Assembly (NCBI GenBank): GCA_031283505.1
Contig: JAITBO010000034.1
Location: forward strand, 1 to 5,793
Direction: 5' to 3'
From: Treponema sp.
GTDB taxonomy: Bacteria > Spirochaetota > Spirochaetia > Treponematales > Breznakiellaceae
Length of the DNA stretch: 5,793 nucleotides
The notes below the pieces were generated by a model, which was not told where the DNA came from, did not search any database, and was given only the letters and a program-made list of their open reading frames with translations. Each line of letters begins with the position of its first letter. Position 1 is the stretch's first letter. Positions 1 to 5,604 of the stretch are shown piece after piece. The position numbers were made by a program, and so were the translations under genes.

Positions 1-2
1 AT

Positions 3-116
3 GCACTCCATGATTTTTGGTCTTTTTCCTCCTTATTCCTGCATTTTGACCAAAAGGGTGATCTTTTCGCTCGTGAATTAGCTGCCTTAGAGGGTGAACG
101 AATCGCTCGTTATTGA
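3..116 (+). CDS. C-terminal end of an unidentified protein (5' end outside window)
   Basis: The frame starting at base 3 is open from the window edge and ends at TGA 114-116, giving 37 residues that finish with FARELAALEGERIARY. It is too short for the usual ORF length cut-offs. The tail reads like genuine coding sequence: aromatic-rich at first (HDFWSFSSLFLHF), then a charged amphipathic helix. I do not recognise the family. Its codons (TTA, CGT, GCT, GAA) are more AT-rich than those of polA, so it may have a different history. It converges on the truncated GntR gene, with only 28 bases between the two stop codons. The opposite strand is also mostly open here, so chance openness is possible. 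Confidence 0.4.
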   Translation, partial: ALHDFWSFSSLFLHFDQKGDLFARELAALEGERIARY

Positions 117-117
117 C

Positions 118-152
118 AAAAAAATTCAATACTTTGTGAAAAATTCAAATAC
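118..152. repeat. Imperfect direct repeat of 13/14 nt at the edge of the truncated regulator
   Basis: AAAAATTCAATAC (120-132) is repeated as AAAAATTCAAATAC (139-152), differing by one extra A. The second copy contains the stop codon of the truncated GntR gene, where its similarity to the family ends. Short direct repeats at such a boundary fit a deletion or insertion junction, but AT-rich sequence can produce them by chance. Confidence 0.4.
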
Positions 153-396
153 CCTTGGGGACCTGGGATTCAAGCACCCCCAAATGCTGGAAAATCTTTA
201 TCGCCTCCCGGATTGAAGAACGGCCGATACCAAAGCGCTCAGACAATTCCTGCTCGGTGGGGATTTTATCCCCAGGTTTATATTGGCCCGAAGTAAGCAG
301 CAGCTTGATCTGCGCCATTACCTGGGCAACAACGGTTTTTTGGCGTATCTGTTCGCCTTGGGGAATCTGTTCGATAATGCCGGGAAATTGTTCCAT
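145..396 (-). CDS. GntR/FadR-type transcriptional regulator, truncated to its DNA-binding domain
   Basis: This 83-residue protein is a GntR-family winged helix-turn-helix. Residues 20-82 match the family pattern: an amphipathic first helix (VVAQVMAQIKLLL), then YKPGDKIPTEQELSERFGI, then the recognition helix GRSSIREAIKIFQHLGVLES and the start of the wing (QVPKG). Family members are normally about 220-250 residues, with a C-terminal effector-binding domain (FCD in the FadR branch). Here a TGA stop follows PKGI, at the point where the wing should continue, and no FCD-like sequence appears downstream in any frame. The protein is therefore a 3'-truncated remnant, or at best a DNA-binding stub without a ligand sensor. 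ATG 394-396 has no Shine-Dalgarno sequence but sits 6 nt after a -10 box. It lies 52 nt downstream of the polA stop on the same strand. Its former target pathway cannot be inferred. Confidence 0.85.
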   Translation of the reverse strand: MEQFPGIIEQIPQGEQIRQKTVVAQVMAQIKLLLTSGQYKPGDKIPTEQELSERFGIGRSSIREAIKIFQHLGVLESQVPKGI

Positions 397-402
397 ACCG
401 TG

Positions 403-431
403 AATATATCAGCTTTTTTATTATCTGATAA
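403..431 (-). promoter_or_regulatory. Predicted promoter of the GntR-type gene
   Basis: Read on the minus strand, TTATCA (431-426) and TATATT (408-403) are separated by exactly 17 nt and resemble sigma-70 -35 and -10 boxes. The -10 box ends 6 nt before the ATG, so transcription should begin at or within a base or two of the start codon. The promoter lies entirely between the polA stop and the regulator start, giving the regulator its own transcription. Confidence 0.5.
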
Positions 432-433
432 TA
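419..433. promoter_or_regulatory. Perfect 15-nt palindrome, candidate operator
   Basis: TATTATC-T-GATAATA is a perfect inverted repeat with 7-bp arms around one central base. It covers the predicted -35 box of the GntR-type gene. GntR-family dimers bind short palindromes of about this size and often repress their own promoters, so autoregulation is the simplest reading. I cannot tie the sequence to a named consensus. On the minus strand an A run follows it, not a T run, so it does not look like a polA terminator. Confidence 0.5.
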
Positions 434-448
434 GGGCTTTGAACAAGT

Positions 449-3394
449 CTAATGAAAATCCCCCCACCGCTTTCCGGTTTCCACGCTGACCCGCAGGGGT
501 ATCCGCAGTTTTACGGCGTTTTCCATCACTTCCTTCACCAGCTTTGAAGCCGCCGGGGCGCCGTCTTTTGGGCATTCCAGGATGAGCTCGTCGTGAACCT
601 GTAGGAGCAGTTTTGCCGGACTTTTTTCCCTGGTCAGCCGCTTGTCCAGGTTGAGCATCGCGGTCTTGACGATGTCCGCCGCAGAACCCTGGATGGGGGT
701 GTTCACCGCGATCCGCTCAGCGCCGGCTTTTTCGGTTTTGTTTCGGGAGTTGATCGCCGGGATGTAGCGCCGGCGGCCAAGGATAGTGGAGGCGTACCCG
801 GTCTCCTCAGTTTTTTTGATGAGTTCGTCGATAAAGCTGCGGATACCCGCGTAGGTTTTAAAGTAGGCTTCGATGAAGGAGGCGGCTTCGGTGCGGGTGA
901 TGCCCAATTCATTTGAAAGGCGGAAGGCGCTCATGCCGTACATGACCCCGAAGTTAATGGTCTTCGCTATGCGGCGCTGATCGCCGAGGACGTCCTTTTC
1001 ATCTATACCGAAGATGAGGGCGGCGGTCCGGGCGTGGACATCCTTGCCTTCCTTGAAGGCGGCGATGAGATTTTTATCCTGGGAAAGGTGGGCCAGTACC
1101 ACCAGCTCTATCTGGCTGTAGTCCGCGGAGATGAGGACGCTGCCCGGTTTGGCAATAAAAGCTTCCCGGATGCGGCGGCCCTCTTCATCCCGGATGGGGA
1201 TGTTTTGGAGATTCGGTTCCCGGCTGGAGAGACGGCCCGTGGCGGTGCCGGTCTGCACAAAATTAGTGTGAAGCCGCCCTTCCTTATCGGCAATGTCTGC
1301 CAGGGCATCCACATAGGTGGATTTGAGTTTCGCCAGGGTGCGGTGGCGGAGTATTTTTGCGGGGACCGGGTCTTCCGGGGCAAGCTCCTCCAAAACCGAT
1401 ACGTCGGTGGAGTAGCCGGTCTTGGTCTTCTTCCCCGGCCTGAGTTTCCGTTCCGTGAAAAGCACTTCCTGGAGCTGTTTGGGAGAAGCCAGGTTAAACT
1501 CGTGGCCCACCAGCTTGTAGGTGTCCGCCTGTATCTGGTTTAGTTCCCCGCTTAGTTCCACGCCGTAATTCCTGAGGACGTTGGGTTCAATCTTGATGCC
1601 CAGCCCTTCCATTTCGGCCAGGATGGGAAGCAGGGGCATTTCCAGGTCCCGGAAAAGGGTCAGGGAACCGGATTTTTCAAGCCGCTGTTCCAGAAAAGCC
1701 TTGGCGCGCAGGGTGAGGTCCGCGTCCTCCGCCGAATACCGGGCGGCGGTTTCCAGGGGAACCTGGTCAAAGGTTCCGCCTTTGGGAACGATACTGTTAT
1801 AGGCCAGGGGGGTATAGCCGAAATGGTAAGCGCTTAGGGAATCCAGAGAGTAATTGTTCCATTCCGGGTCGTCCACCCAGGCGGCAACCATGGTGTCCCA
1901 GATTTTGCACTTCCACCGGGGAAGACCCCAGCCGCGGCTTACTTTGTAATCATACTTGGCATTGTGGGCTGCCACGGTCATGGCGGGGTCTGCCAGCAGG
2001 GGGGCAAGGGCTTCCCGAACCAGGGCGCTTTCAATGAAGGGCGCGGGGGTTCCGCTGTCGGCGCCGTCCGCCGCGGTGCCTTGATGGGCGGCTACGGGTA
2101 CGTAGTAAGCTTCTTTAGGCTTCAGCGCCAGGGATATGCCGATGGGGTGGGCGTTCCATGCGTCCAGGGAATCGGTCTCAAAGTCCAGGGCGATAAGACC
2201 CTGCCGGCGGGCTTTGAGGAGAAGGGCCTCGAAAGCCGGGAAATCCAGAATGGTTTTGTAAACCCCGTCCCCCAGGAGAGACGGATCGGCAGGGCTTTGG
2301 TCCGGCTGCCCGCCTCCGTAAGCCGGTCCCGCGGCGCGGTAGTCCGGTTCGGCTTCGCTGGTCAGGCGGCTGCTCTCCGCCGGGTTGTTTTTGTCTGCGG
2401 CGCCGTAAGCGGTTTTCCCTCGGTGCGCAGGGTCCAGGGCTACCGCCAACTGACGCATCTCTTCCCGGAGCAGGACCTGCGCTCCGGCGGAGCGGTCTAG
2501 GTTTTCTACGGTCAGTTCATCCAATGTACTGATCCCAAGGGGCGCGTCACCGCTCAGGGTTATCAGGGATTTGGCGAGGTAGGCGCTTTCCTTCCCCTCG
2601 GCGAGTTTTTTCCCAACCGAGCCTTCAATACCGGCGAGGTTCCGGTAAATTTCGTCTAGGGAACCGTAGCGGGCCATGAGTTTGACCGCGGTTTTATCGC
2701 CGATTCCCTTAACGCCGGGGACATTGTCCGAAGTATCCCCGGTGAGGGAGAGGAGGTCCAGTATCCGGTCCGGGCTTACCCCCCATTCAAGCTTAACCTC
2801 GTCAACCCCCACCAGTTCGTAGGGAAGGCCGCCCTTGACGGTATTCCCCCCGGAAGAAGCGCCTTGACCCGCTTTATCCGCCTTGACGGCGCGGAGCTGG
2901 TAGGTTCCGCCTCCCACCAACTGGAGCAGGTCCTTGTCGGAGGAGAGGATATAACACTGCCGGCCTTCTTCGCGGCATTTTTTTGCCAGAACAGCGATGA
3001 TATCGTCCGCCTCAAACCCCGCGGCCTTCATTGCCGGGATCTTGAGGGCGGCCAAAACTTCTTCCACCAACGGAACCTGGGCGTGGAGATCCTCCGGGGC
3101 TTTCTGCCGGGTGGCTTTGTATTCGGGGTATTGTTTATGCCGGAACGTGGGGGTAGGAGAGTCGAATATCACCGCCAAGCGCCGGGGCCTTTGGGGGGCG
3201 GCCAGCAGTTTCCCCGACCTATCCGCGGCGGGGGCGCCGTCGTCCAGGAGGCTCACCAGGGTGCGGACAAAGCCGAAAAGGGCGGATACGTTTTGCCCCC
3301 GGCTGTTCCGCAAGGGGCGGTTTATAAAGGCAAAGTACGCCCGGTAAATAAGCCCGTAGGCGTCTATAAGATAGAGCGGTTCCAAGTTAGACAT
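449..3394 (-). CDS. polA: DNA polymerase I (5' nuclease, 3'-5' exonuclease, polymerase)
   Basis: This 981-residue cytoplasmic enzyme fills gaps in replication and repair and removes Okazaki primers. The 5' nuclease (about 1-320) shows LIDAYGLIYRAYFAF, AVIFDSPTPTFRHKQYPEYK (76-93), GFEADD (126-131), SSDKD and a helix-hairpin-helix GVKGIGDKTA. The proofreading exonuclease (about 380-580) is intact: D404/E406 in LDFETDSLD, D482 in NAKYD, and D557 in YSAED. The polymerase domain has motif A ADYSQIEL (D758, E763), motif B with R807, K811, F815 and Y819, and motif C VHDE (D935, E936). Motif A continues VVLAHLS, with V765 where E. coli has R712. The usual length is about 850-950, and the excess lies in Ala/Gly/Pro-rich inserts near 53-70, 172-188, 322-375 and 436-452. 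I chose ATG 3394 because the family begins just before LIDAYG and a promoter sits directly upstream. A TTG at 3430 would add 12 unlikely residues. Confidence 0.97.
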   Translation of the reverse strand: MSNLEPLYLIDAYGLIYRAYFAFINRPLRNSRGQNVSALFGFVRTLVSLLDDGAPAADRSGKLLAAPQRPRRLAVIFDSPTPTFRHKQYPEYKATRQKAPEDLHAQVPLVEEVLAALKIPAMKAAGFEADDIIAVLAKKCREEGRQCYILSSDKDLLQLVGGGTYQLRAVKADKAGQGASSGGNTVKGGLPYELVGVDEVKLEWGVSPDRILDLLSLTGDTSDNVPGVKGIGDKTAVKLMARYGSLDEIYRNLAGIEGSVGKKLAEGKESAYLAKSLITLSGDAPLGISTLDELTVENLDRSAGAQVLLREEMRQLAVALDPAHRGKTAYGAADKNNPAESSRLTSEAEPDYRAAGPAYGGGQPDQSPADPSLLGDGVYKTILDFPAFEALLLKARRQGLIALDFETDSLDAWNAHPIGISLALKPKEAYYVPVAAHQGTAADGADSGTPAPFIESALVREALAPLLADPAMTVAAHNAKYDYKVSRGWGLPRWKCKIWDTMVAAWVDDPEWNNYSLDSLSAYHFGYTPLAYNSIVPKGGTFDQVPLETAARYSAEDADLTLRAKAFLEQRLEKSGSLTLFRDLEMPLLPILAEMEGLGIKIEPNVLRNYGVELSGELNQIQADTYKLVGHEFNLASPKQLQEVLFTERKLRPGKKTKTGYSTDVSVLEELAPEDPVPAKILRHRTLAKLKSTYVDALADIADKEGRLHTNFVQTGTATGRLSSREPNLQNIPIRDEEGRRIREAFIAKPGSVLISADYSQIELVVLAHLSQDKNLIAAFKEGKDVHARTAALIFGIDEKDVLGDQRRIAKTINFGVMYGMSAFRLSNELGITRTEAASFIEAYFKTYAGIRSFIDELIKKTEETGYASTILGRRRYIPAINSRNKTEKAGAERIAVNTPIQGSAADIVKTAMLNLDKRLTREKSPAKLLLQVHDELILECPKDGAPAASKLVKEVMENAVKLRIPLRVSVETGKRWGDFH

Positions 3395-3400
3395 AGAACG

Positions 3401-3430
3401 ATTATAGCAGAAACCGGGAGCGCCTAACAA
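3401..3430 (-). promoter_or_regulatory. Predicted promoter of polA
   Basis: Read on the minus strand, TTGTTA (3430-3425), an 18-nt spacer and a perfect TATAAT (3406-3401) with an extended-10 TG (TGCTATAAT) form a strong sigma-70-type promoter. Only 6 nt (CGTTCT) separate TATAAT from ATG 3394, so the predicted start of transcription falls on the start codon and there is no room for a Shine-Dalgarno sequence. The promoter overlaps the in-frame TTG at 3430, which argues against that codon as the start. Confidence 0.7.
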
Positions 3431-3475
3431 TGGACCTGTCCGGCACGCGCCCCGGTACTGCTCAGCTTCCGCCGT

Positions 3476-3587
3476 TTACGGGATAACCGCTTCCTCTACA
3501 GCGCCGGAGGGCCCCATGGGTTTTTCCCTGCCAGGCATCCCTGATCCGTTTATGCGCTTCCGCAAACCCCGGCGCAGGGCTCCGTCT
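3476..3587 (-). pseudogene. Possible remnant of a second copy of the C-terminal surface-protein module
   Basis: Directly after the stop of the displaced module (TAA 3588-3590), a frame runs to TAA 3476-3478 and ends KPMGPSGAVEEAVIP. The preceding module ends EPFGPILSAVIP. The shared proline, GP and terminal AVIP plus stop suggest a degenerate second copy, but the match covers only about 12 residues. There is no start codon or ribosome binding site of its own. The rest of this stretch up to the polA promoter shows nothing else recognisable. Confidence 0.3.
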
Positions 3588-3844
3588 TTAAGGAATGACC
3601 GCCGACAGTATGGGGCCGAAGGGCTCTTTGCCCTCCTCCCCTCCTCTGGGGCGTTCGTACTGCAGGCAGAAGTACACCGTCTTCCCGCTTTCACTGTCGA
3701 AGTCGAAGCGTTCCTTCTTCCGCCGGGTGAACAGGGATTCAGGCAGGTCTTTGCCGGTTTTCGGCGTTCCCGTTACCCGGAAGCGGTGGGCCTCGGTGGG
3801 CTCCCCGGTCAGGCCGTAGTAGATACGCACCCCGTAGTTGCTCC
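3588..3844 (-). pseudogene. C-terminal module of the surface protein, displaced by a frameshift
   Basis: This frame encodes SNYGVRIYYGLTGEP, then FTRRKKERFDF, GKTVYFCLQYE and a terminal GPILSAVIP, about 84 residues. It has no plausible start: the first possible codon is a GTG within a strongly conserved-looking stretch and no Shine-Dalgarno sequence precedes it. It begins exactly where the upstream surface-protein frame ends and overlaps it by a few codons. Adding one C to the C5 run at 3845-3849 would join the two as DGTPRSNYGVRIYYG. I recall similar GPxxxAVIP endings on modular proteins of gut treponemes but cannot confirm a family name. The module probably formed the C-terminus of the 3809-5170 protein before it was broken, unless the shift is a sequencing error. 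Confidence 0.6.
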
Positions 3845-5170
3845 GGGGGTCCCGTCGAAGTATTCCGCCGGGAAGCCTTCGGGCAGGGTTGTCAGGGTTT
3901 TCAGGTTGCTACCGCTGCTAGGCTTGGTGGTTGGGTTTCCGCTGGTGACGAAGGTGATGTCCGTAACGCTGAACAGGTTCCCTCCACTGATCGCGTAACC
4001 GCTGTCCGAGAAACCGCTGTTGTCTTTACCCGTGCCAGAGGGCCTATCCGAGACATTGTAGTTGATGACGGCGTTTGTCAAACTAGCGCCAGTGTAAAAC
4101 ACATCGCCGGAAGCGGAAGCGTGCCCGGAGGCGCGATTCCCGACGAACAGGTTCCCCGTCATGGTAAGGGGTCCGCCGCCATGGACAATCACGGCGCCAC
4201 GGTATTGTGTGCTGTTGTTGTAGAAAGTGCATCCCCGTATAGTGATGCCGGTGGCGCCCTGGTTGTTGTACTCGCTATAAAGAGCTCCGGCCTGACCGGA
4301 GGAATCAGTAGCTTGATTATCGCTAAAAATACAGGAATTCAGGGTAAGGTGCCCTTTATTCCGTATCGTTCCGCCGTAATTCGTTGCCCTGCCCCCTTTA
4401 AAGTGCAGCCGGTTGATCGCCACCGTGATCGTGTCCGTAGAGACGTTGACGTACAGAAGCTGGGTATCGGTGCTCGGCGTAAAGCCGCTCTGGGTCAGGG
4501 TCGCACCGTTCCAGTCAATGGTTAGGCCCTTGGTAATCTGCGGCAGCGGCGTTCCCAGGGTAATGGTTGCGTTTGCGGGAAGGATGATAAGGTCATCGTC
4601 TATTACGTTGTTCAGGGCGTACCGGAGCGTGGGCGCTTCGGCGGTCCCCTCGGTATCGGCGGTATCGGTTACCGTCCGGGCAAACTTCGCCTGTACGGTT
4701 TTGTGGGCGTCCATGGGAAGGGTAAGGGTATCCCCCTCGGTGCGGGTCCCGTTCACGGTCCAGTGGCCGAAGGTCCACGGTGTACCGGCGGTTGCCGTGA
4801 GGGTTACGGTTGTCCCGGCGGCGTAGAGGCTGTCCGCGCCCGGGGCAGGATCGGGATCGCTTATGACACCGTGGACCGGGTCATTTGCGCCGTACCCCAG
4901 GTATACCGTGTTCTGGGTCGGGGCCTGTACCGCCCCGGCCGCCCCCCCGGGCAGTACCGTCGCGCCGTAAAAGTCCACGGCCGGATAATCCTCGGGCAGC
5001 AGGTCCGGGAGCACGGCCACCGCCGCGCCGTCTCCGGTCTGCCAGGCCACGGTTCCCGTGTACTGGTCCTCGTCAATCGCCGTGGTATCCGGCACCGCGC
5101 CCTTGGCCGGGGTGGTAACCAGGCCGTCCTGAGTGCGGGCGGCCTTGTCTTTTTTTGAGGGCGCGGTCAA
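3809..5170 (-). CDS. Beta-helix/InlB-repeat surface-type protein, 5'-truncated and frameshifted
   Basis: These 453 residues are rich in T, G, N, A and D and nearly lack cysteine, typical of an exported repeat protein. In order: residues 23-44 contain QYTGTVAW; 54-81 resemble the end of a beta-helix unit (LPDLLPEDYPAVDFYG, then GGAAGAVQ); 100-164 match an InlB-type bacterial repeat (AAGTTVTLTATAG, FGHWTVNG, KTVQAKFA); 165-220 resemble the CSLREA start of a beta helix (TVTDTADTEG, TLRYALNN); 250-350 are beta-helix rungs (LTLNSCIFSDNQA, ITIRGCTFYNN, LTMTGNLFVGN); and 365-443 resemble a choice-of-anchor-Q tail (YNVSD, FPAEYFDGTP). There is no signal peptide. The TTG start has no ribosome binding site and lies in transposase-like sequence, so the true 5' end is lost. 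The stop at 3809 is premature, because the C-terminal module continues in another frame. The present copy is probably non-functional. Confidence 0.75.
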   Translation of the reverse strand: MTAPSKKDKAARTQDGLVTTPAKGAVPDTTAIDEDQYTGTVAWQTGDGAAVAVLPDLLPEDYPAVDFYGATVLPGGAAGAVQAPTQNTVYLGYGANDPVHGVISDPDPAPGADSLYAAGTTVTLTATAGTPWTFGHWTVNGTRTEGDTLTLPMDAHKTVQAKFARTVTDTADTEGTAEAPTLRYALNNVIDDDLIILPANATITLGTPLPQITKGLTIDWNGATLTQSGFTPSTDTQLLYVNVSTDTITVAINRLHFKGGRATNYGGTIRNKGHLTLNSCIFSDNQATDSSGQAGALYSEYNNQGATGITIRGCTFYNNSTQYRGAVIVHGGGPLTMTGNLFVGNRASGHASASGDVFYTGASLTNAVINYNVSDRPSGTGKDNSGFSDSGYAISGGNLFSVTDITFVTSGNPTTKPSSGSNLKTLTTLPEGFPAEYFDGTPGATTGCVSTTA

Positions 5171-5216
5171 TGGTTGCCGGGCTTATAGTCACCGGTTTTT
5201 CCCTGATAGCCTGGGT
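5130..5216 (-). pseudogene. Transposase (DDE integrase type) remnant
   Basis: A minus-strand frame encodes TQAIREKPVTISPATIDRAL followed by KK. ISPATIDRxL is a signature I recognise from integrase-core insertion-sequence transposases, normally preceded by an IRxKLLxIS helix and followed by a charged stretch and a TKPG-like segment. The continuation KKDKAARTQDGLVTT lies in the next frame. Removing one base from the 7-nt A run (T 5150-5156 on the plus strand) restores ISPATIDRALKKDKA. Upstream sequence shows no more of the transposase, and downstream the frame passes into the surface protein. It is therefore a fragment of about 25-30 codons left at a junction. The motif is short, so the subfamily is not assignable. 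Confidence 0.55.
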
Positions 5217-5292
5217 GGCGAAGGCTGTCCATTGCACGGAACGGTATTTGCCGGCGGGTGGGGGGCCCGCACCATGGGGCAGATGTGATATA

Positions 5293-5321
5293 TTGACAAT
5301 ACGGAAGAAAAATGGTAGGGT
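5293..5321 (+). promoter_or_regulatory. Candidate promoter, perfect -35 with weak -10
   Basis: TTGACA (5293-5298) matches the -35 consensus exactly and is followed after 17 nt by TAGGGT (5316-5321), which matches the -10 consensus at only three positions. It points rightward into the region without an identified gene. It could be an orphan promoter left by rearrangement or could serve a small gene I do not recognise. Confidence 0.35.
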
Positions 5322-5323
5322 AT

Positions 5324-5349
5324 CTTCCGAGGTGCGGGTTGTTCGGAAG
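5324..5349 (+). other. Hairpin: 7-bp stem just after the candidate promoter
   Basis: CTTCCGA (5324-5330) and TCGGAAG (5343-5349) are perfect complements around a 12-nt loop. The stem is followed only by a weak CCTTTTG, so it is a poor intrinsic terminator. It overlaps the region where transcripts from the 5293-5321 promoter would begin. Confidence 0.3.
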
Positions 5350-5537
5350 GATCGCCTTTTGAATGACGACGAGACATGTGTCCCGAGTAACGGGGCAAAA
5401 AAAGGAACGGTGAGAAATATGCCCGCTAAAATTGCCACGATGATGGCTGCCGGTGAATATGGCGTGATGGCAGATGTTTTCTCAAAAAGAAATACCGGAA
5501 ATAATACGGCGATGCCGCGTGAATTTTTTCTGATTTA

Positions 5538-5547
5538 CCCCCCCCCC
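5538..5547. repeat. Homopolymer run of ten C
   Basis: Ten consecutive C on the plus strand (ten G on the minus) are flanked by AT-rich sequence (TTTA before, TATATTT after). Runs of this length slip readily in replication and are used by pathogenic treponemes for phase variation of surface-protein genes. No gene that this tract would control can be identified here. Confidence 0.9.
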
Positions 5548-5604
5548 TATATTTCTAAATAGTAAAAGGCTGAATTTCGAGTTTTTAAGCTGATGTAGAA
5601 AAAA

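Larger units (their letters stand above)
5217..5604. other. Region without a convincing gene, between transposase remnant and insertion sequence
   Basis: No frame here matches a family I know. On the plus strand a frame ending at 5562 contains MPAKIATMMAAGEYGV, with a weak AAAGGAA upstream, and reads through the poly-C tract as PPP. On the minus strand a frame open from 5534 encodes a hydrophobic stretch (IIVAILAGIFLTVPFFAPLL) that would span a membrane, but it lacks a start and has a stop just before it. The two overlap antisense, so at most one is real, and either could be a fragment of a displaced gene. AT content rises sharply after 5548. Confidence 0.4.

Noticed and set aside
419..433. 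Palindrome as an intrinsic terminator for polA
   Set aside because: The stem is AT-rich and short, and the RNA continues with an A run, not a U run, in the direction of polA transcription.
1034..1543. Long plus-strand open frame of 169 codons inside polA
   Set aside because: It is antisense to the conserved polymerase domain. High GC content leaves the opposite strand open, and the protein shows no family features.
1964..2500. Plus-strand open frame of 178 codons inside polA
   Set aside because: It is antisense to the linker and exonuclease region of polA, and has a low-complexity G/R/V composition typical of a shadow frame.
2864..3427. Plus-strand open frame of 187 codons covering the polA 5' end
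   Set aside because: It is antisense to the well-conserved 5' nuclease domain, with no ribosome binding site or recognisable domain.
3395..3430. TTG at 3430 as the polA start, adding 12 residues
   Set aside because: The TTG lies in the -35 box of the predicted promoter, lacks a Shine-Dalgarno sequence, and adds residues with no counterpart in the family.
3516..3998. Plus-strand open frame of 160 codons over the surface-protein C-terminus
   Set aside because: It is a shadow of the minus-strand module, whose recognisable sequence (YGVRIYYG, FDF, AVIP) lies on the other strand.
4703..5158. Plus-strand open frames over the InlB-repeat region
   Set aside because: They are G/R/V-rich antisense translations of the repeat-bearing minus-strand frame, which has clear domain structure.
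5324..5349. Hairpin as an intrinsic terminator
   Set aside because: The stem is only 7 bp and is followed by a short, interrupted T stretch.
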